Assembly (NCBI RefSeq): GCF_900115685.1
Contig: NZ_FOXJ01000010.1
Coordinates: forward strand, 62,001-126,000
Direction: 5' to 3'
Length of the DNA: 64,000 nt
From: Variovorax sp. 770b2
GTDB taxonomy: Bacteria; Pseudomonadota; Gammaproteobacteria; Burkholderiales; Burkholderiaceae_C
Part shown: positions 53,603-62,700 of the stretch, one piece after another
How positions within the stretch are numbered: the stretch's first letter is position 1
Layout of the letters: the number at the start of each line of letters is the position of its first letter
The notes under the pieces: generated by a model
Database searches by the model: none
What the model was told of the DNA's origin: nothing
The model's input: the letters and a program-made list of their open reading frames with translations, nothing else
Position numbers and translations under genes: made by a program

Positions 53603-54529
53603 ATGGACATCACCCCTCGCGACGTGAACTACTTTCTTGCAGTGGTCGAGCACGGGCGGCTCGCCAAGGCGGCCGAGGCGTGCCATGTGACGCAGCCCGC
53701 GCTCACCAAGGCCATCCAGCGGCTGGAGGCCGAATGCGGCCTCATCCTGTTCGAGCGCGATGCACGCGGCATGCGGCTGACGGCCGAGGGCGAGCGGTTC
53801 AAGGAGGTCGCCCAACTGCTGGGCCGCCGCTATGAGAACGCGATACAGGTGGCTGCCAACGTGCGTGCGCAGCAATCGGGGCTCTTGCGCCTGGGCAGCA
53901 CCGACGCCACGCGCGCCAGCATCGTTCCGTCCACGCTGTCGGCGCTGTTGCGCCAGCGGCCCGGGCTTCGCGCGACGCTGCAGATCAGGCGGTCGGACCA
54001 ATTGGCGCTCGCGGTGGTCCAGGGGCAGCTCGATGTCGCCGTGATACCGACGTACGGCGCCGCACCCGAAGGCTGCGACCACGTGAAGATCGGGCAGGAC
54101 CCCCACCTTCCCGTGATGAGCGCCAGGCATCCGCTGGCCGGGCGTTCGCGCCTCGCGCCCGCCGACCTCATGCCCTACCGCTGGATCAACGGCGCGCACG
54201 ACAGCGCCGGTTTCCAGAATCTGGGCGCGCTGTTTGCGCGCCATCAGCTCCCGGCGCCGATCGTGGCCGTCGAAGTCGAATACGCATCGGAATCCGTGCT
54301 GTCGCTTGTGCGGAACTCCGACATGCTGGCCATGATTCCGCGCTCGTTTTTTCGCGCCACCGATCAACTCGACTTTCGCGTGGTTCCGATTCCGGACTTT
54401 CACATCGACCGCTCGGTGCTGTGCATCACGCGCGCGGGCATGGAGCGCTCGCCGCTGACCGCGGCGTTCTGCGATCTTCTGCTGCAGCAGGCCCAGGCCG
54501 CGCCGGGCGGCGGCTCAGATCCCCTCTGA
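53603..54529 (+). CDS. LysR-family regulator 1 (tandem pair)
   Basis: 308 residues. HTH: DVNYFLAVVEHGRLAKAAEACHVTQPALTKAIQRLEAECGLILFERDARG, then a substrate domain (LRLGSTDATRASIVPSTLSALL; DVAVIPTYGAAPEGCDHVKI). It is very similar over the whole length to the next gene, so the two arose by tandem duplication. It is divergent from the giant adhesin gene, with a shared upstream sequence block that may be the operator. Confidence 0.95.
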   Translation: MDITPRDVNYFLAVVEHGRLAKAAEACHVTQPALTKAIQRLEAECGLILFERDARGMRLTAEGERFKEVAQLLGRRYENAIQVAANVRAQQSGLLRLGSTDATRASIVPSTLSALLRQRPGLRATLQIRRSDQLALAVVQGQLDVAVIPTYGAAPEGCDHVKIGQDPHLPVMSARHPLAGRSRLAPADLMPYRWINGAHDSAGFQNLGALFARHQLPAPIVAVEVEYASESVLSLVRNSDMLAMIPRSFFRATDQLDFRVVPIPDFHIDRSVLCITRAGMERSPLTAAFCDLLLQQAQAAPGGGSDPL

Positions 54530-54819
54530 AGCCGCGCGCCATCGCTGGCGGTTCGGGGCGCTGTCGACGCGCCCTCCTCCAGACTCATTCCCAAGTGCCG
54601 AAAGTTTCATAACCAATCCGAAAGCCGGGGCGAAACCGTCTCTTCGGCGGTGAACGGGTACCTATCATTTGACTGCGCAGCGTCGCGCGGACTCCCGACC
54701 GCACGATGCGCATGAATGCCGGCAGGTTGGCCCGCATCCCACGCGCAGTGGGACGGTTGCACAACGCCTGGCCCCATGCATCGAAACCCACGCCCCTGGG
54801 CCCCGGCATCAACCAGCGC

Positions 54820-55740
54820 ATGAACATCACACCCCGCGACGTGAACTACTTTCTCGCCGTCGCCCGGCACGGGCGGCTGGGCCCGGCGGCCAAGGCCTGC
54901 GGCGTCACGCAGCCGGCCCTCACCAAGGCCATCCGGCGGCTGGAGTCCGAATGCGGGCTTGTCCTTTTCGAGCGCGATGCGCGCGGCATGCAACTGACCC
55001 CCGAAGGCAGGCGATTCAATGAAGTGGCCGAACAGCTCGGCAAGACCTACGAAGAGGTCCTGCGCGTGGCCGCCGACGCCCGCGCGGAGCAGTCGGGGCG
55101 CCTGCGTCTGGGCAGCACCGACACCACGCGCGTGGGCCTCGTGTCGCTGGTGCTGTCGGCGCTGGTGCGCCAGCGGCCCGGACTTCGGGCCACCTTGCAG
55201 ATCGGGCGATCGGACCAGCTCGCGCGCGCGGTCGCCGATGGGCACCTGGACGCTGCCGTCATTCCCAGCTACGGCGAACCGCCCGAGGGCTGCGACCATG
55301 TGGAAGTGGGCGAGGACCCTCACCTGCCCGTCATGAGCACGATGCATCCGCTGGCCAGGCACTCGCGCCTGGCACCCTCCGACCTCATGCCCTTCAACTG
55401 GATCCACGGTGCGCGAAGTTCCGCGGGATACCAGAGCCTGAAGGCGCTGTTCGCGCGCTTCGAACTGCCGGCGCCCACGGTGGCCGTCGAGGTCGAATAT
55501 GCCTCCGAGACCGTGCTGTCGCTGGTGCGTGCTTCCGAGATGCTGGCGATGGTCCCGCGTTCGCTCTACCGGGCCGCCGACCAGCACGGCCTTCAGCTCA
55601 TCTCGATACCGGAGTTCCACATCGATCGCTCGGTGCTTTGCCTCACGCGCTCGGGGACCGAGCGCTCACCGTTGACGAAGGCGTTCTGCGACCTGCTGAT
55701 GGTGCAGACCAGGGCATGGCGAGGTCAGCGCGGGGGGTGA
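54820..55740 (+). CDS. LysR-family regulator 2 (tandem pair)
   Basis: 306 residues from ATG 54820, chosen to match the start of regulator 1 (MNITPRDVNYFLAV against MDITPRDVNYFLAV); the frame is open further upstream. HTH residues VTQPALTKAIRRLESECGLVLFERDARGMQLTPEG and effector motifs LRLGSTDTTRVGLVSLVLSALV and AAVIPSYGEPPEGCDHVEVGEDPHLPVM are near-identical in layout to regulator 1. The 290-bp gap before it has a copy of the upstream block. Confidence 0.93.
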   Translation: MNITPRDVNYFLAVARHGRLGPAAKACGVTQPALTKAIRRLESECGLVLFERDARGMQLTPEGRRFNEVAEQLGKTYEEVLRVAADARAEQSGRLRLGSTDTTRVGLVSLVLSALVRQRPGLRATLQIGRSDQLARAVADGHLDAAVIPSYGEPPEGCDHVEVGEDPHLPVMSTMHPLARHSRLAPSDLMPFNWIHGARSSAGYQSLKALFARFELPAPTVAVEVEYASETVLSLVRASEMLAMVPRSLYRAADQHGLQLISIPEFHIDRSVLCLTRSGTERSPLTKAFCDLLMVQTRAWRGQRGG

Positions 55741-55803
55741 AGCGCCGCGGCCACCGCGCCAAGCGCGGACGACGAGGCCGACGCTTGAATTCCTGCCCGG
55801 CTT

Positions 55804-56157
55804 TCAGGGGCCCGTTCGTTGCAGGATGGGCGCGTTGCGAAGGTTGCCGATTCCACGAAGCTGCTTCGCATCCCGCCGGCCCTCGCAGTCGCCTCGCAGC
55901 CGGGCGATGACGCCGGTCGCCACGGCATATCCCGTGCTCATCTGCCGCAGCGCGAACGCCAGCCGTTCGCCCTCCTTCGTCATGCTCAGGGCTCGCGCGT
56001 GGCGAACGAAGAGAACGAGGCCGAACTCCGCCTCCACGCGTTGCACGACCCGGCTCAAGGCGGATGGCGTCATCCCCAGCGAGGCCGCCGCTTCGTGCCG
56101 GCTCCTTGCATCGGAAAGCGCGAGGAAGTGATCGATGTCCTGGAAAGTAAGACGCAT
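55804..56157 (-). pseudogene. LysR-type HTH fragment, truncated
   Basis: A 117-residue frame from ATG 56157. Residues 1-65 are a good LysR winged helix (MRLTFQDIDHFLALSDAR, then MTPSALSRVVQRVEAEFGLVLFVRHARALSMTKEGERLAFALRQM). The effector domain that normally adds about 200 residues is missing; the chain ends in unrelated sequence. It may be a decayed gene, or a small DNA-binding protein that competes with the full-length regulators. It differs from the two LysR genes upstream, so it is not a third copy of them. Confidence 0.6.
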
Positions 56158-56311
56158 GCGGTGCAGGTAGCGGAAAGAAACTGGCGCGAGGACCTCGTGC
56201 ACTTCGATTGTTCGGGTCTCCCGAGGCGCAACGCGCCCGCAACCGTCAACTTCGATCACGAAACGCTCACCTCCAGCGCGCCTGCAGGCCTTTGCGGCGC
56301 ATGCCGCCTTT

Positions 56312-57142
56312 CTAGGAACCCCGACGATTCCCGCGCACTTGCGAGGGCGCAAGGCCGAAGCGGGCGCGGAATCTGGTCGCAAAGTGCGACGTGGAGCTGT
56401 AGCCGCTGTCCAGGGCGACGCGGTAGACGGGCAGATCCGTTGCCAGCAGCAGGTTCAAGGCCTGCCCCATGCGGGCATCTGAAACCAGCTGCTTGAACGA
56501 AGTGCTTTCGGCGCCCAGGCGCCGGCGCAAGGTGGCCTCGCTCATCGAGAAGGCGGCCGCCAGCGACGACGTATTCCAGTCCGCGGAAGGATCGTCGACC
56601 ACCATCGTTCGAATCTGGTCGCCCAGCGATTTCTGCCTGGGCGAGACCAGATGGAAGCCGTGTTCCCGCAACCAGATCAGGACCTCCAGCACGCGGTGCT
56701 TCAGGATGGAAGGCGGCAAGCGGTCGCCGGCCCCGAGCGCATTGCGCGCCATCTCGAACCCATCCTCGAGCAAGGCATCCACGGGCGAGAGCAGCCGGGC
56801 GCCATCGACAGGCGCTACGTCGACCAGCGGCGAATCGGGCAGCGGGTTCACCAGGCTGGCGTCCCAGGCCAGCCAATCGGAGCGGTAGGCCCGCGGGCCG
56901 TCCGAAAAGTTGGTCACGTCGTAGGTCCCGGGCGTCATCAGGATGGCATCGCCCGGTCCCGCGGTGCAGACGCTCGAACCCCGCCGGACACTTCTCTTGC
57001 CACAACGCACCAGCACCAGGAGAAAGTAGTCGATGGCCATTTCCCGCAGGATCGCGTCGCTGGTCTGGATCGTGGTTCCGGCAGCGGCAAGGTGGGGCAC
57101 CCGATCTATCCGGCGCTGCAGGCCGTGCGACTGATTTCCCAT
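56312..57142 (-). CDS. AraC-family transcriptional regulator
   Basis: 276 residues from ATG 57142, with AGGA nine bases upstream; ATG 57151 and GTG 57196 are alternatives. The N-terminal part is a cupin-like sensor (VCTAGPGDAILMTPGTYDVTNF). The C-terminal HTH pair reads SSLAAAFSMSEATLRRRLGAESTSFKQLVSDARM and ALDSGYSSTSHFATRFRARFGLAPSQVRG. The gene is bounded by other regulators, so its target is not obvious. Confidence 0.87.
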   Translation of the reverse strand: MGNQSHGLQRRIDRVPHLAAAGTTIQTSDAILREMAIDYFLLVLVRCGKRSVRRGSSVCTAGPGDAILMTPGTYDVTNFSDGPRAYRSDWLAWDASLVNPLPDSPLVDVAPVDGARLLSPVDALLEDGFEMARNALGAGDRLPPSILKHRVLEVLIWLREHGFHLVSPRQKSLGDQIRTMVVDDPSADWNTSSLAAAFSMSEATLRRRLGAESTSFKQLVSDARMGQALNLLLATDLPVYRVALDSGYSSTSHFATRFRARFGLAPSQVRGNRRGS

Positions 57143-57217
57143 GCTGTTCATTCCTGGCGGCCGCCGCTCTTGCGATCTTTCCGCATCGTCTTCCACCTTG
57201 AAAGGTTTCTGATGAGC

Positions 57218-57937
57218 CTAGGTGACCGCGTCTTCCTGCCTCTCGAAAAAGGTCAACAGATAGCCGATGCCGTGCAGGGTAGACAGCCGCGCACCGCGGT
57301 GGTCGCCGAAGTTGAGCTTCAGCTTGCGGCGTATGCACGAGACGTGCACGTCGATCGTGCGCACACCGGCCTTCCAGGTGCCCTCGGGCCAGACGGCCTT
57401 GAAGAGCACATCGCGCGGCTGCGCAACGCCGGCATTCTGGAAGAGGAAGAGGGCCAGGTCGAACTCCCGTGGCTTCAACCGGATCTTCTCTCCGTGGAAG
57501 CTGACCCTGCTGAATCGGGGTTCGAACAGATAGTGTCCGAAGACAAGGCGCGTGGAGGCGCGGTGAAAGTGCGCCGCATTGATCGTGGTGGCGAGGATGC
57601 GCGCGACGATCTCGCATTCCTCGCAGGGCATCAGGATGAAATCGATCGCCGGGTCCATGACGAAGGTCTCGGCGCTTCGCAACTGCTCGGGATGAAGCAT
57701 CAGCAGCACCGGCATGGACATCCCGGCGATGTGCCGCAGATAACGCGCATTGGACAACGCCGTGTGCCGATCGCCGCTGAGCGCAGCGACCACGATGTCG
57801 AACTTTTCTCCCGCATCGAGCAACTGCGCCAGGTGCTCGATGCGCCGGAACTCTGCAGCGCCATGCCCCAGCGCGCGGACCGCGCTGCATACGAAATCCC
57901 TGTTCGGGTCCGAATCGTCGAGCACGGCGATGCGCAT
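57218..57937 (-). CDS. Atypical OmpR-type response regulator, no phospho-acceptor Asp
   Basis: 239 residues from ATG 57937; TTG 58024, with AAAGGAA six bases upstream, would add 29 residues and is a real alternative. The receiver begins IAVLDDSDPNRD (acidic pair kept), but where the acceptor Asp should be, five residues after FD, it has Ala52 (FDIVVAAL), and the KP lysine is replaced (FILMPC). The C-terminal half is a sound OmpR winged helix (KPREFDLALFLFQNAGVAQPRDVLFKAVW, RTIDVHVSCIRRKLKLN, LHGIGYLLTFF). No histidine kinase lies nearby. It probably works without phosphorylation. Confidence 0.82.
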   Translation of the reverse strand: MRIAVLDDSDPNRDFVCSAVRALGHGAAEFRRIEHLAQLLDAGEKFDIVVAALSGDRHTALSNARYLRHIAGMSMPVLLMLHPEQLRSAETFVMDPAIDFILMPCEECEIVARILATTINAAHFHRASTRLVFGHYLFEPRFSRVSFHGEKIRLKPREFDLALFLFQNAGVAQPRDVLFKAVWPEGTWKAGVRTIDVHVSCIRRKLKLNFGDHRGARLSTLHGIGYLLTFFERQEDAVT

Positions 57938-58144
57938 GCCGTATGCCTTGGGAAGTTCTGCGGGCTGGAGAAAAGTCTTGCTCGCGCGCAGCAGATCGCG
58001 GACCTCCGATTGATGCACTTCCAAGAGATTTCCTTTTCGTTCGCCACCTGGATATCGCGTTCGATTTCCACAAAACAGGGGCCTGCTAACAGAGAGGTTC
58101 AATCTACTTAAAACATGCGCATGACGGCATTCCCGATGCAGGCA

Positions 58145-58378
58145 ATGAACATAACCGGCACGCACGATGCGAGGCATTCAAAGGTTGAAGGCCGGGCGCA
58201 CCTGACGCCGATCGAGCGCGATGCGTGCGGCATGCGGTTGACGACCGAGGCGAGCAGTTCGAGGAGTCGCCCGATGGACGGGCCGCGGCTATGAGAACGC
58301 GATACGCGTGGCCGCCAAGGTACGTACGCGGCAATGGGGCTCGTGCGACTGGGCAGCACCAACATCACGCGCGAAAGC
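58145..58378 (+). pseudogene. Decayed third copy of the LysR 1/2 family
   Basis: From 58190 the DNA follows the sequence of LysR 1 at about 53750-53930: TCGAGCGCGATGC, GGCATGCGG, TATGAGAACGCGATAC and CTGGGCAGCACC all recur in order, at the same spacing. One base is missing (near 58250) and several substitutions break the frame. At 58145 ATGAACATAAC resembles the start of LysR 2, but most of the HTH region is deleted. It is therefore a non-functional remnant of the same family, cut off by the hairpin at its right end. Confidence 0.75.
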
Positions 58379-58407
58379 GCGCAAGCGCCCCAGGGGGCGC
58401 TTGCGCG
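58378..58407 (-). terminator. Strong hairpin after the MFS transporter gene
   Basis: A 14-bp perfect stem: 58378-58391 pairs with 58394-58407, with only two unpaired bases between. It lies 47 bp beyond the stop of the transporter gene. The T-run on the minus strand is weak, so it may act as a mixed terminator or mRNA end stabiliser. Confidence 0.65.
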
Positions 58408-58453
58408 AAGTTCTGTTCAACCGGCGAGAGGAGGCTCGCCCGCCCGAGCCCGT

Positions 58454-59788
58454 CTAGTGAACGGGCGCCCGCGCGGGCCGCACCACGCGCAGCAGGATGG
58501 CACCCGAACACAGGTAGAACGCGATGAGGAGGTACATGCTGTACACCGGGCTGCCGGTGTGCGCCGTGATCCACCCCGTCACGGAGGGGGCCGCCGCCGG
58601 CCCCAGGTTGCCCAGGCTGCTTATCAGCGCAATGCCACCGGCGGCACTCGCTCGCGAAAGGTATTCGGTGGTGGTCGTGAAGAAGAGCGGCGTTGCCGCG
58701 ATCCATCCGATGCCGGCCAGCGTGAGCCCGGCCATCGAAGCGAGGAAGTTGCCTTGCGACAAGCTGATCACGCCCATGCCGGCAGCGGCTGCGATCACGC
58801 AGGAGGCGTAGTGCCAGCGTCGCTCGCGGTGCTTGTCGGAATGGCGGCCGATCCAGACGGTCGCGAAGACGCCGAAAAGCTGCGGAACGGCTGCGCACAG
58901 ACCGACGTAGAAAAGATCGGCCACGCCCCAGCTCTTGATGAGGCTCGGAATCCAGAACACCATCGTGTAGGTCGCTCCGAGCAGAAGAAAGTAGGACAGT
59001 GCCAGCGCGTAGACCTTGGGGTCGGCGAACAGCTGGCCGAGGCCCGTGTGCGAAGCGGGCACCACGTCCTTCTCGTCGTGGTCCAGTTCATGGCGAAGCG
59101 TTTGCTTTTCCTCCTGCGTGAGCCATTTCGCGTCTTCGGGCTTGTCCTGCAGATAGAGGTATGCCGCGATGCCGAGCAATGCCGCAGGAACGCCCTCGAC
59201 GATGAACAGCCACTGCCAGCCGTGCAGGCCGCCGGTGCCATTCATGTACTTGAGGATCGCGCCGCACAACGGCCCCGCGATCACGCTGGAGATCGCCGTC
59301 GCGGTCATGAAGATCGCAATGATCTGGCCGCGCCGCGCCGACGGATACCAGTAGGTGAAGTACAGGATGATGCCGGGGAAGAACCCCGCCTCGAACACCC
59401 CGAGCAGGAAGCGCGCCGCGTAGAACTCCATGGGCGTTCGCACGAAGGCCATCGCCGCGGCGACGAACCCCCAGATGAACATGATGCGCAGCAGCGTCTT
59501 GCGCGCGCCGATCCTGGCGAGCAGCAGATTGCTCGGCACTTCGAACAGGAAATAGCCCACGAAGAAGATGCCGGCGCCAAAGCCATAGATCGCGTCACTG
59601 AAGGGCAGCGTCTGCTTCATCTGAAGCTGGGCATAGCCGATGTTGATGCGGTCCAGAAAGGCCACTGCGTAGCACAGCATCAGGAACGGGATGATGCGCC
59701 AGCTGACCTTGCGGTACACCGCCTCCGTCGCCTCGGACGCATGAGCCTGCGGCAGTGCGTCGGCGAATGTCGTCGTGTGTGTCGTCAT
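58454..59788 (-). CDS. MFS transporter, anion:cation symporter (ACS) family
   Basis: 444 residues from ATG 59788 with GGAGACAAAGA upstream. The ACS family signature is present: VSWRIIPFLMLCYAVAFLDRINIGYAQLQM and GAGIFFVGYFLFEVPSNLLLARIGARK, and there are about 12 membrane segments. These carriers import organic anions such as phthalate, tartrate, glucarate or 4-hydroxyphenylacetate. No catabolic gene lies next to it, so the substrate is open. It is divergent from the AraC regulator at 59988, which may control it. Confidence 0.93.
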   Translation of the reverse strand: MTTHTTTFADALPQAHASEATEAVYRKVSWRIIPFLMLCYAVAFLDRINIGYAQLQMKQTLPFSDAIYGFGAGIFFVGYFLFEVPSNLLLARIGARKTLLRIMFIWGFVAAAMAFVRTPMEFYAARFLLGVFEAGFFPGIILYFTYWYPSARRGQIIAIFMTATAISSVIAGPLCGAILKYMNGTGGLHGWQWLFIVEGVPAALLGIAAYLYLQDKPEDAKWLTQEEKQTLRHELDHDEKDVVPASHTGLGQLFADPKVYALALSYFLLLGATYTMVFWIPSLIKSWGVADLFYVGLCAAVPQLFGVFATVWIGRHSDKHRERRWHYASCVIAAAAGMGVISLSQGNFLASMAGLTLAGIGWIAATPLFFTTTTEYLSRASAAGGIALISSLGNLGPAAAPSVTGWITAHTGSPVYSMYLLIAFYLCSGAILLRVVRPARAPVH

Positions 59789-59987
59789 TCTTTGTCTCCA
59801 GTGTTCTTTTCGGAGCAGACGCCGCGCAGGCTCCGATCCCGGCTGCAATCTAAGCGTCGCGGCGCGCCTGCGGAAGGTGCGCTTAGACCGCCTGCCGGGT
59901 TAATTGGGGACAGCGCAAAAAAATGCGTCGACGGCTTGGTAGAGGCCCTGATCTGTCGACGGCGTCGTATGGGGTAGCCTGTGCCGC

Positions 59988-61016
59988 GTGAACAGCCCGC
60001 TCCTCAGTTTTGAACAGCGCATCTATCCGGCACACAAGCTGGCCGTGCTGATCGGCATGCTCGTCGAGAACGGCGTGCCGGCAGCCGATGCACTGGCCGG
60101 CAGCGGCATTGCCGAGGGCAAGCTGCATGTTTCGAAGACGCGCATTTCGTACCACCAGATGCAGACCGTCTTCCGCAATGCCGTGCGCCTGACGAGCGAT
60201 CCGGCGCTCGCGTTGCTGGCCGGCCAGCGCATGCGCGTTACCGCGTACGGCATGTACGGCTATGCCCTGCTCAGCAGTCCGAGTCACGCGGCCAGCGTGG
60301 ACTTCGCGGTGCGCCATCACCGCGTGATGGGGCCCGTGGCCGACATGGTGTTTTCACGCGAGGACGACACGGCGACCTATTCATACCGGGGCATCCTGTC
60401 GTCCGATGCGCGAGAGGATCTGTACCGGTTCGCCATCGAATTCCAGTTCTCGAGCCACCTGACGCTGATGACCGATCTCTACGGTCCCGGCTTCAAGTTC
60501 TCGCGGATGAAACTCGCGTATCCCGCACCGGCCCACAGCGCCCTGTACAAGAAGATATTCAAGTGCCCCGTGCTTTTCGACCAGCGAGTCGACGAGCTGT
60601 GCTTCGATGCGGCCTGGATGGACGAACCCATGCGCTATGCCGATCCGATCACCTATGCCATGGCGCGGGAGATGTGCGAGTTGAGCCTGTCCGAGGTGAA
60701 TCAGGCCGGCGGGTTGGCGACCGATGTTCGCCGCATCCTTGTGGAGCACCCTGGCCGCTTTCCGAACATCGACGCGATGGCCGCGGAGTTGTCCATCACA
60801 CCGCGCACCCTGCGCCGCAGGCTCGATGCCGAAGAGACCTCCTATCGCCAGATCCTGGGAGACGTGCGCATGCGCCTGGCCATCGGCTACCTGCGCGAGA
60901 CGCCGATGACGAACGACGAGATCGCGAGCCGGCTCGGCTACAGCGACGGCACCAATTTTCGCCATGCCTTCATGCGTTGGACGCAAAAGAATCCTTCGGC
61001 CTTCAGGGACTCGTAG
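59988..61016 (+). CDS. AraC-family regulator with OruR/ArgR-like N-terminal domain
   Basis: 342 residues from GTG 59988. The N-terminal 200 residues match the 'arabinose-binding-domain of AraC' type found in OruR and QacR-like activators (LAVLIGMLVENGVPAADALAGSGI, YGMYGYALLSSPSHAASVDFAVRHHRVMGPVA). The C-terminal HTH is DAMAAELSITPRTLRRRLDAEETSYRQILGDVRM, then EIASRLGYSDGTNFRHAFMRWTQKNPSAFR. It precedes the PHA-type operon by 100 bp in the same direction and is divergent from the MFS gene; either may be its target. Confidence 0.92.
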   Translation: MNSPLLSFEQRIYPAHKLAVLIGMLVENGVPAADALAGSGIAEGKLHVSKTRISYHQMQTVFRNAVRLTSDPALALLAGQRMRVTAYGMYGYALLSSPSHAASVDFAVRHHRVMGPVADMVFSREDDTATYSYRGILSSDAREDLYRFAIEFQFSSHLTLMTDLYGPGFKFSRMKLAYPAPAHSALYKKIFKCPVLFDQRVDELCFDAAWMDEPMRYADPITYAMAREMCELSLSEVNQAGGLATDVRRILVEHPGRFPNIDAMAAELSITPRTLRRRLDAEETSYRQILGDVRMRLAIGYLRETPMTNDEIASRLGYSDGTNFRHAFMRWTQKNPSAFRDS

Positions 61017-61116
61017 CCACCACGAGGTGGCCGAAATTAACCCACAGATCGGCCCAATCGAACCTCCGCATCGACAGGCCTATTCGCTACGCTGCGATCG
61101 ATACAGGAGACAAAAA

Positions 61117-61914
61117 ATGCCATCTCAGGCAAGCACGGTGGGCCCGCCCTCGAAGGCGCTGTGGGCGCGCGAAGTCGTCGCGGTGGCGGAACTCGGCGCC
61201 TACCTTGCGGCCATTCCCTGGTACTGGCTCACGCCGCGCGGCGATGGGCATCCGGTGATGGTGTTGCCGGGCCTCGTCCAGACCGATCTTTCCACGCAGC
61301 CGTTGCGCAGCTTTCTTGCGAGCCGCGGCTACAAGGCAAGCCGCTGGGGCCTGGGCCGCAACAAGGGCCGCGCGAACCTGGTCGAGGCATCGCTGCTGCC
61401 GCGGCTGCAGGCGCTGCATGCGGAAAACGGCCGCAAGGTCAGCATCATCGGCTGGAGCATGGGCGGTCTCTATGCACGCGAACTCGCACGCCGTGCGCCC
61501 GAACTCGTGCGCCAGGTCATCACGCTCGGCAGTCCCTTTGCCGGCCCCGCCAAGGCCTCCAATGCCTGGCGCGTCTACGAGATGTTGAGCGGCGAGAAGG
61601 CCGGAGATCCAGAGATCGGGGGGCGCTTCGAAGGTCCCCTGCAAGTACCGACCAGCTCGATCTACAGCCGCAACGACGGCATCGTCGCCTGGCAAGGCTG
61701 CCTCAATCCGCCCGGCGCACAGGCCGAGAACATCGAGGTGGGGTCGACCCATTTCGGTCTGGGTCATCACCCCGCCGTGCTCCATGCCGTGGCCGATCGC
61801 CTGGCGCAGCCCGAGGGGCGATGGCGGCCGTTTGCGCCCCAAGGCATGGCGCGCCACCTGTTCCCCACGCATTCCGCTGTCACACCCACTGCAACGATGG
61901 AGTTCCACACATGA
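61117..61914 (+). CDS. Alpha/beta hydrolase of the PHA-type operon
   Basis: 265 residues, ATG 61117 with ACAGGAGACAAAAA. The nucleophile elbow GWSMGG places the catalytic serine at 114. PVMVLPGLVQTDLSTQPLRSFLASRGYKASRWGLGRN provides the oxyanion strand, and STHFGLGHH supplies a candidate His. The layout is that of lipase-like or thioesterase-like hydrolases. Its stop overlaps the SDR start (ATGA). It might cut medium-chain acyl-CoA or PHA oligomers, or release 3-hydroxyacids. Confidence 0.85.
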   Translation: MPSQASTVGPPSKALWAREVVAVAELGAYLAAIPWYWLTPRGDGHPVMVLPGLVQTDLSTQPLRSFLASRGYKASRWGLGRNKGRANLVEASLLPRLQALHAENGRKVSIIGWSMGGLYARELARRAPELVRQVITLGSPFAGPAKASNAWRVYEMLSGEKAGDPEIGGRFEGPLQVPTSSIYSRNDGIVAWQGCLNPPGAQAENIEVGSTHFGLGHHPAVLHAVADRLAQPEGRWRPFAPQGMARHLFPTHSAVTPTATMEFHT

Positions 61915-62690
61915 GCCTCGCCAAACTTCAGGATCTTCATGGCCGCATCGCGCTGGTCACGGGCGGCTCGCGCGGCCTCGGCCTGCAAATGGCCGAGGCG
62001 CTCGGCGAACTGGGCGCCAAGGTGGCCATCACGGCGCGCAAGGCCGACGAACTCGAGGAAGCCAGGGCGCATCTCCAGGCGATGGGCATCGAGGCGCTGC
62101 CCATCGTGTGCGACATGGGCAAGCTCGAGAACATTCCTGCGATGGTCGAACAGGTCATCGCCGGCCTCGGGCCGATCGACATCCTTGTCAACAATGCCGG
62201 CACCACCTGGGGGGCCGCCACCATCGACCATTCGATCGACGCATGGAACAAGGTCATCACCTTGAATCTCAGCTCGATCTTCGTCGCGAGCCAGGAAGTC
62301 GGAAAGCGTTGCATGGTGCCGCGCCGCAGCGGCAAGGTGATCAACATCGCCTCGGTGCAAGGCCTCTCGGGCGGCTACCCCGAGGGCATGCCGACGCTCG
62401 CCTACAACGCGAGCAAGGGCGGCGTGGTCAACCTCACGCGCGCGCTGGCCAAGGAATGGGCGGCGCACGACATCAATGTCAATGCGATCGCGCCAGGTTA
62501 CTTCGCGACCAAGATGACCAAATACATCCTGGATACCCAGCATGGCAAGACCGAAGACCTGGCACCGCTCAAACGCACCGGCGGCCCCGAGGACCTGAAG
62601 GGCGTGACGGCGCTCCTGGCTTCCGATGCCTGCTCCTTCATCACGGGCCAGATCATCGCGGTCGACGGCGGCCTCACGGCCGTGTTCTGA
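61911..62690 (+). CDS. Short-chain dehydrogenase/reductase
   Basis: 259 residues. GRIALVTGGSRGLGLQMAEALG is the NAD(P)-binding motif, LVNNAG the second SDR mark, and YNASKGG has Tyr165 and Lys169 of the catalytic triad. The end FITGQIIAVDGG is the usual SDR C-terminus. In this operon it is likely an acetoacetyl-CoA or 3-oxoacyl reductase giving 3-hydroxyacyl-CoA for the polymerase, but other alcohols are possible. It is coupled to the hydrolase before it and followed 10 bp later by the PhaE-like gene. Confidence 0.92.
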   Translation: MSLAKLQDLHGRIALVTGGSRGLGLQMAEALGELGAKVAITARKADELEEARAHLQAMGIEALPIVCDMGKLENIPAMVEQVIAGLGPIDILVNNAGTTWGAATIDHSIDAWNKVITLNLSSIFVASQEVGKRCMVPRRSGKVINIASVQGLSGGYPEGMPTLAYNASKGGVVNLTRALAKEWAAHDINVNAIAPGYFATKMTKYILDTQHGKTEDLAPLKRTGGPEDLKGVTALLASDACSFITGQIIAVDGGLTAVF

Positions 62691-62700
62691 AGGAGCACCC

